Positions 52,297 through 61,567 of a stretch of DNA of 64,000 nucleotides are shown one piece after another. Every line of letters begins with the position of its first letter. Position 1 is the first letter of the stretch. The DNA comes from Vibrio salinus (GTDB lineage Bacteria > Pseudomonadota > Gammaproteobacteria > Enterobacterales > Vibrionaceae), in NCBI RefSeq assembly GCF_021272385.1, contig NZ_JAJSDZ010000010.1:1426001-1490000 (forward strand), in the 5' to 3' direction. The translations under genes were made by a program, and so were the position numbers. A model generated the notes under the pieces. That model saw nothing but the letters and a program-made list of their open reading frames with translations. It was not told where the DNA came from and made no database searches.

Positions 52297-53496
52297 ATGG
52301 CGGTAGCATCACAGACAATAGAACAACGTTTTAACTGGCGGCCCTTATTACTTACCTGCCTGGCCATTAGCGTCGGACAGCTAAGCATCGGGCTTGTTTT
52401 TCCTTCATTACCCTGGATTGCCCAGGATTTCTCAATTTCTATTGATCAGACACAACTGCTTATTTCTGTTTACCTGCTTGGTTTCGGTCCTTCTCAGTTT
52501 ATATATGGTCCGGTCTCTGACTCGATAGGGCGCAGAAAAGTTCTGTTATTTGCGTTAATTCTTGCATTTACCGGACTGACGGTTCTGGTCACTTTCAGTT
52601 CCAGTTTTACCGGTCTGGTGATCGGACGTTTTATTCAGGGAATGGGAACAGGATGTTGTGCTGTTCTGGCCCGGGCATCGACCCGAGATAGCTATTCGGG
52701 TGAACAGCTTCCGGTTGCACTGGCATACGTAACGATGGTTGCCTCGTTTTCACCAATTTTTGCTCCGTTTATCGGAGGATTTATTAATCATGCCTATGGG
52801 TGGCTGGCAATCTTCATAATACTGATGTGTTATGTCAGTTTTGTATGGCTGATGCTATATTTCTATTTTGAAGAAACCATGAAAGAACGTAAGCCATTAC
52901 CTAAAATTAGGGAATCATTAATAAAGTATAAAGAATTGTTAAGTTCAGCGTATTTTATTAGTTTTGGAACTATTGGCTGGCTGAATTTTACGCTCGTTAC
53001 GGTTTGTATTTCACTGATGCCTTTCTTAATGCAGGTTCAGATAGGCATGACTTCCGACGAATATGCGATGTGGGCGTTAATTCCCGCAGTGGGATTTCTT
53101 CTCGGAAGTTTCTCGGTTTCTCTGTTACGTTCTAAAATTGGTCTCAGAAATATTTTTCTGATTTCTCCGGCCATTCAATTGCTTTCTGCTGTCTGGTTCA
53201 TGTTAATTCCGTTAAACCCATTATTGCTTATGTTGGGTCAGTTCCTGATGATTTTCGGTAATGGTATTGCTTTCCCGTGTGCTCAGGCTCAGTTAATGCT
53301 ACCGTATAAAGATAATGCAGGAATGGTTGCCGCTCTGGCCGGAGGCGGGCAGATGATATTTGCTGCGGTGTTCAGTTTTATATTATTGAAGCTGGGGGTT
53401 CATGAAATCTGGCAGCTTGGTCTGGTTACCGGGTGTTTTGCCGTTATTATTACGATGAATATTCTCCGGGGATTTCGTTCTGTAGTGGCGGCCTGA
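52297..53496 (+). CDS. MFS drug exporter, Bcr/CflA type
   Basis: 399 residues with 12 membrane helices. FGPSQFIYGPVSDSIGRRKVLL, with the loop motif GPVSDxxGRRK between helices 2 and 3, and RFIQGMGTGCCAVLARASTRD are typical of the Bcr/CflA subgroup. It probably exports antibiotics or small metabolites by proton exchange. It follows the recombinase-like gene by 27 bases, so the two may be cotranscribed. Confidence 0.87.
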   Translation: MAVASQTIEQRFNWRPLLLTCLAISVGQLSIGLVFPSLPWIAQDFSISIDQTQLLISVYLLGFGPSQFIYGPVSDSIGRRKVLLFALILAFTGLTVLVTFSSSFTGLVIGRFIQGMGTGCCAVLARASTRDSYSGEQLPVALAYVTMVASFSPIFAPFIGGFINHAYGWLAIFIILMCYVSFVWLMLYFYFEETMKERKPLPKIRESLIKYKELLSSAYFISFGTIGWLNFTLVTVCISLMPFLMQVQIGMTSDEYAMWALIPAVGFLLGSFSVSLLRSKIGLRNIFLISPAIQLLSAVWFMLIPLNPLLLMLGQFLMIFGNGIAFPCAQAQLMLPYKDNAGMVAALAGGGQMIFAAVFSFILLKLGVHEIWQLGLVTGCFAVIITMNILRGFRSVVAA

Positions 53497-53524
53497 TAAG
53501 GCCACCTTAATGCTTAGTCTGAAT

Positions 53525-54169
53525 TTAGGCCGGAACATATTGAGAAGAATGAAATGCTGCCAGAAGCTCTGATGCGGCTTTCTTCGGGTTTTCGGACTGA
53601 CATATAGCAGAAACAATCGCCACACCATCAACCCCGATTTTTGCGATAGCCGGTAACGTTTCCTGGTTAATACCGCCAATGGCAACAATGGGATGTTGAG
53701 TGTGCTGTATCGCCCACTCTAGACCTTCCTGTTTCCACTCAAACCGGATGTCGGTTTTGGTGGCAGTGTTGTAAATGGCACTCAGGCCAATGTAATCAAT
53801 GTCCAGATGATTCGCGAATATTAACTGCTCATGACTTTCAACGGAAAGTCCGATTATTTTGTCTGGTCCCAGTATTTTTCTGGCAATATCGACAGGCATA
53901 TCAGACTGCCCTAAATGGACACCATCCGCATTCACTGCTAATGCAACGTCTATCCGGTCATTGATTATTAATGGGATTTCCATGCTTTTTAACAGATCTT
54001 TTACTGCCGATGCTTTACGGATAAATTGTCTGGTGTTTTGATGTTTTTCTCTAAGCTGAATGATACTGACACCGCCACAAACAGATTGCTCAATGACATG
54101 GCATAGTCGCTGTTCATCCAATTTTTCATCGGTGACTAAATACAGTTGATAATTTGGTGTTTTCATCAC
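53525..54169 (-). CDS. thiE: Thiamine-phosphate synthase
   Basis: 214 residues with a TIM-barrel fold. VTDEKL, IIQLREKHQNTRQFI, LIINDRIDVALAVNADGVHLGQSDMP, IIGLSVES, YIGLSAIYNTATKTD and VAIGGINQETLPAIAKIGVDGVAIVSAI (in part) are all ThiE hallmarks. It joins the pyrimidine and thiazole phosphates to make thiamine phosphate. It is the last gene of thiDME. Confidence 0.95.
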   Translation of the reverse strand: MMKTPNYQLYLVTDEKLDEQRLCHVIEQSVCGGVSIIQLREKHQNTRQFIRKASAVKDLLKSMEIPLIINDRIDVALAVNADGVHLGQSDMPVDIARKILGPDKIIGLSVESHEQLIFANHLDIDYIGLSAIYNTATKTDIRFEWKQEGLEWAIQHTQHPIVAIGGINQETLPAIAKIGVDGVAIVSAICQSENPKKAASELLAAFHSSQYVPA

Positions 54170-54197
54170 GGATTACTCCCGGAGGATAGTACGGAAT

Positions 54198-54998
54198 CTA
54201 TTTGAATGAGCATGCATTCAGGATAAGATGAGCTTTCAGTGTTTCGTTGTCCAGGTTATACAGTGAATCCAGTAAGTTTACCTGCAGGCTTCCGGGGCCG
54301 GTGCTTTTTTTACTGGCGATTTCACCGGCGACACTCATCACTGCCGCCGCAGCCAGTCCGGTATCTTCTCCGACGGCAGCAAAAGCACCGGTTAATGCAC
54401 TAAGACTGCATCCTGTACCGGTAACATATGGCATCAATGAAGAGCCATTTCGGAGCGTTATGTGATTGGTAGCGGATATTATATGATCCGCTTCGCCTGA
54501 GATAACTACATTCGCGTTATAATTATGGAGAAGGTTACGTGCAGCATTGACTGCGGCGTTACTTGAATCTTGTGCATCCACACCTTTCCCCTGAGATTGT
54601 TCACCGGACAACGCGATAATTTCTGAGGCATTACCACGGATAATTAAATGTTCGGCCAGTTCGGCCAATTCTCTGGCTACATTGGTCCTCAGAGTTGTGG
54701 CACCACAACCGACCGGATCAAGGATAACCGGTTTTTTATATTGGTTGGCTTGCTGAACCGCAAAACGCATCCGGGGAATCCAGACTGAATCCAGCGTACC
54801 GATATTGATGACCAGAGCGCCGGCAAAGCTCATCATTTCACTCATTTCTTCCTGAGAATGGGCCATAATTGGTGAGGCCCCGATAGCAAGTAAAGCATTA
54901 GCCGTATTGTTCATCACAACGTAATTGGTGATATTTACAACAAGAGGTTTTTGTTTGCGGACGGCTGCTAAGGCATTGATGATATTTTCGGTGAACAT
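54198..54998 (-). CDS. thiM: Hydroxyethylthiazole kinase
   Basis: 266 residues from the ATG at 54998, preceded by AAGGAAAC. VVNITNYVVMNNTANALLAIGASPIMAHSQEEM (in part), VILDPVGCGATTLRT, IIRGNASEI and VTGTGCSLSALTGAF are hallmarks. It phosphorylates the salvaged thiazole alcohol. The operon has salvage enzymes but no thiC or thiG here, so it seems to be a thiamine-precursor salvage unit. Confidence 0.95.
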   Translation of the reverse strand: MFTENIINALAAVRKQKPLVVNITNYVVMNNTANALLAIGASPIMAHSQEEMSEMMSFAGALVINIGTLDSVWIPRMRFAVQQANQYKKPVILDPVGCGATTLRTNVARELAELAEHLIIRGNASEIIALSGEQSQGKGVDAQDSSNAAVNAARNLLHNYNANVVISGEADHIISATNHITLRNGSSLMPYVTGTGCSLSALTGAFAAVGEDTGLAAAAVMSVAGEIASKKSTGPGSLQVNLLDSLYNLDNETLKAHLILNACSFK

Positions 54999-55008
54999 GT
55001 TCGTTTCC

Positions 55009-55869
55009 TTACTTAAGCGAATGATGGATATGGGAAGACTGAGCAAAGTGATTTGGCCGATAAAAATGGTTCACCGGACCGTGTCCTTTCCCGACATTGA
55101 GCTCATCAGCATGCGATATGGCCTGAGTGATGTAATCTTTAGCCAGTCTGACCGAATCAGACAGAGTGTTTCCCTGAGCCAGATACGAGGCAATGGCAGA
55201 TGAAAGCGTGCATCCGGTCCCGTGAGTGTTTTTCGTTGCTACACGGTGGCAGGATAGAACATCCGTTTCTTTATTGGTGATGAGATAATCATTACTTTCA
55301 TTCAGGCTTTCAAGGTGACCGCCTTTTAACAAGGTTGCTCGTGTGGGAAGTTTTTTTAAAGACCGGATTAAGTCATTAATATTCACATTGTCAATCGGGG
55401 TTGACTGACCTGTCAAAGTCAGAGCTTCCGGTATGTTAGGGGTTATGATTGTTGCAATCGGAATTAATTCTTCGATCAAAGTGGTAATGGCCGATTGCTT
55501 TAGAAGGATATCGCCACTGGTGGCAACCATTACCGGATCCAGAACAATAAACTCAGGTTGGTATTGTCTCAGAATATCGGCAACTAATTTTATGATTTCA
55601 GAGTCAGCCAGCATGCCAATTTTAACAGCAGTAACATTCAGATCAGAAAAGACCGAATGGAGTTGAGACGCGATATGTTCCAGAGGTACAGGGAAAATAT
55701 TCTGAACCCCCTGAGTGTTTTGAGAAGTGAGCGCAGTGATAGCAGAACATGCGTAGCTTCCGGTGGCGGACATGGCTTTTATATCCGCCTGAATCCCGGC
55801 ACCGCCGCTGCTGTCGCTTCCGGCAATGGTCAGCGTGACTGGTGTGATTTGTTGAGAGTTTGATGTCAT
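55009..55869 (-). CDS. thiD: Hydroxymethylpyrimidine (phosphate) kinase
   Basis: 286 residues from the ATG at 55869 (AAGGAAC upstream). LTIAGSDSSGGAGIQADIKAMSATGSY (in part), VLDPVMVATSG, TPNIPEALTLTG and NTHGTGCTLSSAIASYLAQG are ThiD hallmarks. It phosphorylates the pyrimidine precursor twice for thiamine synthesis. It is the first gene behind a TPP riboswitch, 10 bases before thiM. Confidence 0.96.
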   Translation of the reverse strand: MTSNSQQITPVTLTIAGSDSSGGAGIQADIKAMSATGSYACSAITALTSQNTQGVQNIFPVPLEHIASQLHSVFSDLNVTAVKIGMLADSEIIKLVADILRQYQPEFIVLDPVMVATSGDILLKQSAITTLIEELIPIATIITPNIPEALTLTGQSTPIDNVNINDLIRSLKKLPTRATLLKGGHLESLNESNDYLITNKETDVLSCHRVATKNTHGTGCTLSSAIASYLAQGNTLSDSVRLAKDYITQAISHADELNVGKGHGPVNHFYRPNHFAQSSHIHHSLK

Positions 55870-55877
55870 TTTTAGTT

Positions 55878-55898
55878 CCTTATACATTGACGATAAGG
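55878..55898 (-). promoter_or_regulatory. Hairpin covering the thiD Shine-Dalgarno
   Basis: On the minus strand CCTTAT and ATAAGG can pair over a 9-nt loop, and the second arm includes the AAGGA of the thiD ribosome-binding site. It lies between the TPP aptamer and the start codon, so it may be the switch that blocks translation when TPP binds. Confidence 0.5.
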
Positions 55899-55957
55899 TG
55901 GACTAAAAATGTCATATCCGGAAAGGTGGAATAGATAACCAGATGAAGACAGGTTCA

Positions 55958-56040
55958 TAGTTCCCTACGTCAGTGTTAACTGAATCAGGTTCAACGGGTC
56001 TCGCTTGTATGGCGATCTCAGCTTTTCAGCTCCCCGACTA
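55958..56040 (-). ncRNA. TPP riboswitch (THI element)
   Basis: On the minus strand the conserved parts appear in order: TCGGGGAGC, CTGAGATCGC, GACCCGTTGAACCTGATTCAG, TAACACTGACGTAGGGAA. These are the Thi-box signatures of the TPP aptamer. It controls thiDME. Boundaries are approximate. Confidence 0.95.
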
Positions 56041-56243
56041 TCGAATACAACAATTTTAACAGTTACCTATGAAAACAAAAGCGGATTTACTCACGAATGG
56101 CGCCATTTGAAGGTAATAATTCATTAATTACGGATAATTAGGGCTGTTGATAAGTAAAGTTATGAATTCGTATTAACCTCATATTAACCAGTGTTTTTCT
56201 ACACTAAACTAAGGTGATGTTTTTTTATTTTGTTGTGGCAAAA

Positions 56244-56906
56244 ATGGGTAAGATACTAATTGTTGAGGATGATATCGATCTGGCAACTGCAATTATTGAT
56301 TATATGGAGCTGGAAGATATCGACACAGACTATGCGGCTGATGGTCAGGTGGGTCTCAATTTAATTGAACAAAATGATTACGATGTGGTTCTTCTTGACA
56401 TTAATTTACCTAAAATTCAGGGATTGGTGGTTTGTGAGCGAATTCGGGCAAAAGGAATTGAAACCCCGGTACTAATGTTGACCGCAAGAGATACTCTTGA
56501 TGATAAGCTGGAAGGTTTTTCCAAAGGGGCAGATGATTATCTGGTGAAACCTTTTGCAATGGAAGAACTGATCGCCCGGGTAAAAGTCCTTTCCAAACGT
56601 AAAAGTGGCCAGGCAACCCGCTTAACGGTTAAAGATCTGACATTTGACATCAGCAGTCATGAAGTTTACCGGGGAGAAACGTTACTCAAATTATCCCCGA
56701 TTGCAGCAAAAATTCTGGAACTTCTTATGCGTGAGTCCCCAAATGCTGTATCTCGTGAGAAAATAATACGGTATGTCTGGGGGGACGATATACCTGATAG
56801 TAACAGCCTGAAAGTCCATATTTTTAATTTAAGAAAACAAATCGATAGTGAGCACGAGCCGCATTTAGTTCATACTGTCCCCAATTTCGGTTTTGCTATC
56901 AGATAA
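56244..56906 (+). CDS. OmpR-family response regulator
   Basis: 220 residues from the ATG at 56244, chosen because the receiver domain begins there; earlier GTG/ATG codons would add up to 10 residues. The receiver has IVEDDIDLA, phosphoacceptor Asp in VVLLDINLP, LTARD and Lys in LVKPFA. The C-terminal winged helix (LKLSPIAAKILELLM, then DIPDSNSLKVHIFNLRKQID) is OmpR/PhoB type. Its kinase partner follows 10 bases later. The targets are unknown. Confidence 0.88.
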   Translation: MGKILIVEDDIDLATAIIDYMELEDIDTDYAADGQVGLNLIEQNDYDVVLLDINLPKIQGLVVCERIRAKGIETPVLMLTARDTLDDKLEGFSKGADDYLVKPFAMEELIARVKVLSKRKSGQATRLTVKDLTFDISSHEVYRGETLLKLSPIAAKILELLMRESPNAVSREKIIRYVWGDDIPDSNSLKVHIFNLRKQIDSEHEPHLVHTVPNFGFAIR

Positions 56907-56916
56907 AGTGAGTATC

Positions 56917-58161
56917 ATGAAAATCCGTAAAAGTATGCATATTTACCTGTCTTGTTTTGTGATTTTCATAGGCTCAGTGACGGTGATTAGTTTTTCAACT
57001 GTTGCTATGAATTACTTTGTCAGTGGTCTAAAAATAGCTTTTCAATACTCGATGGAGATGGTCGCTCGGGAGACTACGGTTCCTGAACATGGATCTGTTA
57101 ATGTTGTGGGGTTTGATGTCTCCGCTGACTGGAACGCTTTGCCTGATATCATTAAAAATACGTTGAAAGAGCCAAAAGGGCACCTGGGTGTCAGTAAATA
57201 TTTCTTTCGTAAAACGTGGTATGAAACACCGAGGTTAGCGGCGTATGCAATGCGCTACGAGCGCAGTGACGGAAAAGTTATCTATGTAGCCCGTTCATTT
57301 TTTCACTGGAATGAAATAGATCCGAAACCGCCTTTTCTGATTCGTATTGTTGTTTATGCCGTTATTGGTGTCTTTGTCTTTTGTCTTTGTGTTTTGTTCC
57401 TCTTTTATAAGATTAATAAGCCGGTTGATCGTCTAATTTCATGGGCAAAGCAATTAAATTCTAAAAACCTGACTGAGCCTGTTCCAGATTTTCAGTACCG
57501 GGAGATAAACAGGTTGGCTGATATTATTCAGTCAAGTCTCTCTTCTGTTCAGATGACATTGCAAAGGGAGAAGAAGTTTCTTTCTCACGCAAGTCATGAG
57601 TTACGAACGCCTATTTCAGTTGTCAGGAGTAATACTGAGTTATTATTGAAGCTACAAAATAAAAATGGGGCACACGAAAAAGAAAAACAAGTAGCAGAAC
57701 GTGTCTTGCGTGCTGGTGTATTGATGACAGAGTTATGCGAGACATTACTATGGCTTAATCGGGGGGAATATAAAAACGTATCTCAGGATCAAGTTGAACT
57801 GGGCTGCACTATTAAGCAGTTGGTTTCCGAGTTAGATTATTTGCTTAAAGATAAGAGTGTATCATTATCAGTTGATGTGATGCCGGGTTCTCTGGCACTG
57901 ACACCGACGTTGGTGCGTATTGTCGTCGGTAATTTAATCCGTAATGCCTTTCAGCATACCTATTCGGGTACGGTTTATATCCAGCAACGGCATGACTGGG
58001 TTCTTATCCGTAATGAAAATAATGAGGATATTGATGAAGAATCCAGCCTCGGTTTCGGTTTGGGGTTAGAATTGACCAAACAAATTATTAAGCAATACAA
58101 CTGGTATTACCGGGTAAAAGAAACGTCGGGTGGCCGGATTGCGATTATTCGTTTTTGCTGA
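56917..58161 (+). CDS. Membrane sensor histidine kinase
   Basis: 414 residues from the ATG at 56917. Two membrane helices (about 8-32 and 145-168) flank a periplasmic sensor region of ~110 residues. A HAMP-like segment follows, then H box FLSHASHELRTPISVVRSN, a degenerate N box VVGNLIRNAFQHT, and the G box GFGLGLELTKQII. It pairs with the OmpR-type regulator. The stimulus cannot be told from sequence. Confidence 0.87.
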   Translation: MKIRKSMHIYLSCFVIFIGSVTVISFSTVAMNYFVSGLKIAFQYSMEMVARETTVPEHGSVNVVGFDVSADWNALPDIIKNTLKEPKGHLGVSKYFFRKTWYETPRLAAYAMRYERSDGKVIYVARSFFHWNEIDPKPPFLIRIVVYAVIGVFVFCLCVLFLFYKINKPVDRLISWAKQLNSKNLTEPVPDFQYREINRLADIIQSSLSSVQMTLQREKKFLSHASHELRTPISVVRSNTELLLKLQNKNGAHEKEKQVAERVLRAGVLMTELCETLLWLNRGEYKNVSQDQVELGCTIKQLVSELDYLLKDKSVSLSVDVMPGSLALTPTLVRIVVGNLIRNAFQHTYSGTVYIQQRHDWVLIRNENNEDIDEESSLGFGLGLELTKQIIKQYNWYYRVKETSGGRIAIIRFC

Positions 58162-58267
58162 CGGATTCTTCATCAGATTATTCGAATAACAACGACAATT
58201 CTCCTTAATTTTTACTGTTCTGTCCTTTATCTATAATGAACTTATCATTAGCAGAACAGAGGCGATT

Positions 58268-59218
58268 ATGGGCAAACTGATCAATGGTGAGTGGCAGGAT
58301 GTCTGGTACGATACAAAATCCAGTGATGGTCGTTTTATGCGTGAAGATGCCGGGTTCCGGAACTGGGTAAGAGCCGAACCCGAAGCCCGGTTTACCCCGG
58401 ATTCAGGGCGCTACCATTTGTATGTTTCTTATGCCTGTCCATGGGCGCACCGTACGCTTATTTTCCGTGAGCTAAAAGATCTGAGAAAACACATTGATGT
58501 GACGGTTGTGTGTCCGGATATGATGAATCATGGCTGGCGGTTTGGTATTCCGGAGCCGTTATATGGTTTCTCAAAGTTATACGAACTGTATACTAAGGCA
58601 AAACCGGATTATACAGGCAGGGTGACGGTTCCTATTTTATGGGATAAGTGGACAGATACGATAGTCAGTAATGAATCTTCAGAAATTATCCGTATGTTTA
58701 ACAGCGAATTTAATGAGCTGACCGGAAATTACGAAGACTATTATCCGGTAGCCCTTCGCAGTGTGATCGACAAATGGAACGATTTTATCTATCCCAATAT
58801 TAATAACGGTGTTTACCGGTGTGGATTTGCTACTACTCAGGATGCCTATGAAGATGCGTTTGAAAAGCTGTTTGGTGCATTGGATACCGTAGATCAACAT
58901 CTTGCGACTAGCCGTTATTTAGCCGGGAAAAGAATCACTGAAGCTGACTGGCGGTTGTTTACCACTCTTATCCGTTTTGATGCTGTTTATGTTGGTCATT
59001 TCAAATGCAATAAACAACGTATTGCCGACTATCCGAATTTGCAAAGCTATATGAAAGAGCTCTATCAGGTGCCGGGAGTCAAAGAAACCGTCGAGTTTTA
59101 TCATATCAAGCGACATTATTATTACAGCCATATAATGATAAATCCGACTCAGATTGTTCCGGCAGGGCCGGAGATGGATTTAGATTCTCCGCATAACAGA
59201 GACTCTGTTGGTGTATAA
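58268..59218 (+). CDS. Glutathionyl-hydroquinone reductase (YqjG-like)
   Basis: 316 residues. The thioredoxin-like domain has the active site SYACPWAHRTLI with catalytic Cys57, and the C-terminal helical domain carries LAGKRITEADWRLFTTLIRFD. This is the xi-class glutathione transferase pattern of E. coli YqjG. It reduces glutathionyl-hydroquinones with glutathione in the cytoplasm. It is a single gene, with a hairpin terminator right after it. Confidence 0.9.
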   Translation: MGKLINGEWQDVWYDTKSSDGRFMREDAGFRNWVRAEPEARFTPDSGRYHLYVSYACPWAHRTLIFRELKDLRKHIDVTVVCPDMMNHGWRFGIPEPLYGFSKLYELYTKAKPDYTGRVTVPILWDKWTDTIVSNESSEIIRMFNSEFNELTGNYEDYYPVALRSVIDKWNDFIYPNINNGVYRCGFATTQDAYEDAFEKLFGALDTVDQHLATSRYLAGKRITEADWRLFTTLIRFDAVYVGHFKCNKQRIADYPNLQSYMKELYQVPGVKETVEFYHIKRHYYYSHIMINPTQIVPAGPEMDLDSPHNRDSVGV

Positions 59219-59220
59219 AA

Positions 59221-59248
59221 AATAACCCCAGATTTCTCCGGGGTTATT
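59221..59248. terminator. Terminator between the yqjG-like gene and pta
   Basis: A 9-bp stem (AATAACCCC / GGGGTTATT) lies between convergent genes. On the minus strand TTTTTATA follows, so it ends the pta transcript. On the plus strand it follows the stop codon of the yqjG-like gene with no T run. Confidence 0.8.
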
Positions 59249-59283
59249 ACAATGAATTCATACTGACTTGTCATCAGAAAGAA

Positions 59284-61428
59284 TTATTTTTGTTCCTGAG
59301 AGGCTTGAATTGCAGTCAGAGCAATGGTGTAAACGATGTCGTCAACCAAAGCGCCACGAGACAAATCGTTGACCGGTTTACGCATACCCTGAAGCATTGG
59401 ACCGATAGATACAAGGTCAGCAGAACGCTGTACTGCTTTGTATGTTGTGTTACCGGTATTCAGATCCGGGAATACAAATACGGTTGCTTTACCTGCAACT
59501 GGTGAATCCGGTGCCTTAGATGCTGCAACATTTTCCATGATTGCCGCATCGTATTGCAGAGGTCCGTCGATAACAAGGTCAGGACGTTTTTCCTGAGCAA
59601 TACGGGTTGCTTCACGTACTTTATCCACATCTGCACCTTTACCGGAAGTACCGGTAGAGTAGGAGATCATGGCAACACGAGGATCAATACCAAAGGCTGC
59701 AGCAGAATCCGCAGACTGAATCGCAATTTCTGCTAATTGTTCAGCTGTTGGATCCGGGTTGATAGCACAGTCACCGTATACCAGTACCTGATCAGGCAGA
59801 AGCATGAAGAAGATAGAAGATACGATAGATGCACTTGGTGCTGTTTTGATGATCTGGAATGGAGGTACGATGGTGTTTGCGGTGGTATGTACTGCACCAG
59901 AAACAAGACCGTCTACTTCATTCGCTTCAAGCATCATTGTACCAAGAAATACTGAATCCTGAAGTTTTTCACGGGCAACAACTTCCGTCATGCCTTTTTT
60001 CGCACGAAGCTCAACAAGACGGGCAACGTAGTTTTCACGCACTTTGTCTGAATCGATGATTTCGATACCAGAGCCAAGAACGACACCCTGTTGTTCAGCA
60101 ACACGTTTGATTTCTGCAGGGTTACCTAACAGAACACAATCTGCAATGCCTTTTTCAGCACAGATTGCTGCCGCTTTAACGGTACGTGGTTCATCGCCTT
60201 CAGGAAGAACAATACGTTTGCTTGCACGACGGGCAAATTCAGTTAACTGGTAACGGAATGCCGGAGGACTAAGACGACGAATACCTTTAGTACCTTCAGT
60301 CAGAGAGTCAATCCAGGGACCGTCAATGTGACCGGCAACGTGATCATTAACAAACTCAATACGAGCTTTGTCATCAGCAGGAACTTCGAGGTTGAAGCTT
60401 TGCAGATTCAGTGAAGTCTGCCATGTGTTACCCGGAGCGCGGAAGATAGGTAAACCAGTATCGAATGCAGGTTTACACAGATCCAGGATTTCTTTTGGAA
60501 TGTCGTAATCACCGGTTAGAAGAATCGCGCCGATTTCCAGACCGTTCATTGCAGCCAGAGATGCCGCAATCATAGCATCAGGACGATCTGAAGAAGTCAC
60601 TAACAGACTGCCTGGTTTAAAGTGACCGACCATGTTTGGAAGAGAACGGGCACAGAACGTAATGCTTTTGATACAACGGGTCTGAATATCACCTTCATTG
60701 ATAATGGTTGCATTCAGGTGTTTTGCCATATCGATTGCACGGGTTGCAATCAAATCAACGTGCCATGGAACACAGCCCAGAACACGGATTGGACTGGAAT
60801 TGAAGATTTGCATTACTTCTAAGTTAGATTCCTTAGACAGGGCTGTATCATCAAAAATTTCAGACAGATCCGGACGGGTACGGCCAACTTCGTCGACTGG
60901 TGCATTCAGTTTGTTAATGATAACACCGGCAATGTTGTTGTTTTTAGTACCACCAAAGTTTGAACATGCAACTTCAATGCGTTCTTTCAACTGAGTTGGA
61001 TTGTCAGTACCCGGAGTCGCGACTAATACAATTTCTGCGCCCAGAGTAGCTGCAATCTCAGCATTCACCTGATTGGCAAACGGATGTTTGCGGGTAGGAA
61101 CCAAACCTTCAATCAAAGTGACTTCTGCGTCAGCATTGATTTGGTTATAACGTTCAACGATCGTTTCTAACAGAACGTCTGCCTGATCTGAACCAATGAG
61201 TGTTTCAGCATTAGACATCGGTAATGGTTCACCGACTTTATGGTCGGTATTGGCGTTTAAAATCGTCGTTGTCAGGTCTGGTTGATCATCACCAGATCTC
61301 GGCTGAGCGATTGGCTTGTAAAATGAAACATTAACGCCTTTGCGCTCCATCGCGCGAATTACACCCAAACTAACACTGGTTAAACCTACACCAGAGCTAA
61401 TTGGGACAAGCATAATAGTACGAGACAT
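59284..61428 (-). CDS. pta: Phosphate acetyltransferase
   Basis: 714 residues, the long enterobacterial type. The N-terminal part has a P-loop-like fold (MLVPISSGVGLTSVSLGVI); a DRTGG-type regulatory domain follows. The C-terminal ~330 residues are the catalytic domain, with LPEGDEPRTVKAAAICAEKGIAD (in part), GMVSGAVHTTANTI-like DGLVSGAVHTTANTI, and VFPDLNTGNTTYK. It converts acetyl-CoA and phosphate to acetyl-phosphate and CoA. ackA is upstream on the same strand, separated by a terminator-like hairpin. Confidence 0.97.
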   Translation of the reverse strand: MSRTIMLVPISSGVGLTSVSLGVIRAMERKGVNVSFYKPIAQPRSGDDQPDLTTTILNANTDHKVGEPLPMSNAETLIGSDQADVLLETIVERYNQINADAEVTLIEGLVPTRKHPFANQVNAEIAATLGAEIVLVATPGTDNPTQLKERIEVACSNFGGTKNNNIAGVIINKLNAPVDEVGRTRPDLSEIFDDTALSKESNLEVMQIFNSSPIRVLGCVPWHVDLIATRAIDMAKHLNATIINEGDIQTRCIKSITFCARSLPNMVGHFKPGSLLVTSSDRPDAMIAASLAAMNGLEIGAILLTGDYDIPKEILDLCKPAFDTGLPIFRAPGNTWQTSLNLQSFNLEVPADDKARIEFVNDHVAGHIDGPWIDSLTEGTKGIRRLSPPAFRYQLTEFARRASKRIVLPEGDEPRTVKAAAICAEKGIADCVLLGNPAEIKRVAEQQGVVLGSGIEIIDSDKVRENYVARLVELRAKKGMTEVVAREKLQDSVFLGTMMLEANEVDGLVSGAVHTTANTIVPPFQIIKTAPSASIVSSIFFMLLPDQVLVYGDCAINPDPTAEQLAEIAIQSADSAAAFGIDPRVAMISYSTGTSGKGADVDKVREATRIAQEKRPDLVIDGPLQYDAAIMENVAASKAPDSPVAGKATVFVFPDLNTGNTTYKAVQRSADLVSIGPMLQGMRKPVNDLSRGALVDDIVYTIALTAIQASQEQK

Positions 61429-61529
61429 GAATAAGTACCTGTGCTGTCAGTTAACAATCTAGTAGAACAAGACTGTAGAAAGGAACAAAGCTCAACTTTT
61501 ATCTATTAATCACAAAAAGCTAAGCCCCA

Positions 61530-61560
61530 AAAAAAACTGGCTAACTCAATGGTTAGCCAG
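61530..61560 (-). terminator. Terminator-like hairpin between ackA and pta
   Basis: On the minus strand a perfect 9-bp stem (CTGGCTAAC / GTTAGCCAG, 6-nt loop) is followed by TTTTTTTTTGGGG. This is a strong intrinsic terminator, placed only eight bases past the ackA stop. Confidence 0.88.
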
Positions 61561-61567
61561 TAGTCAA

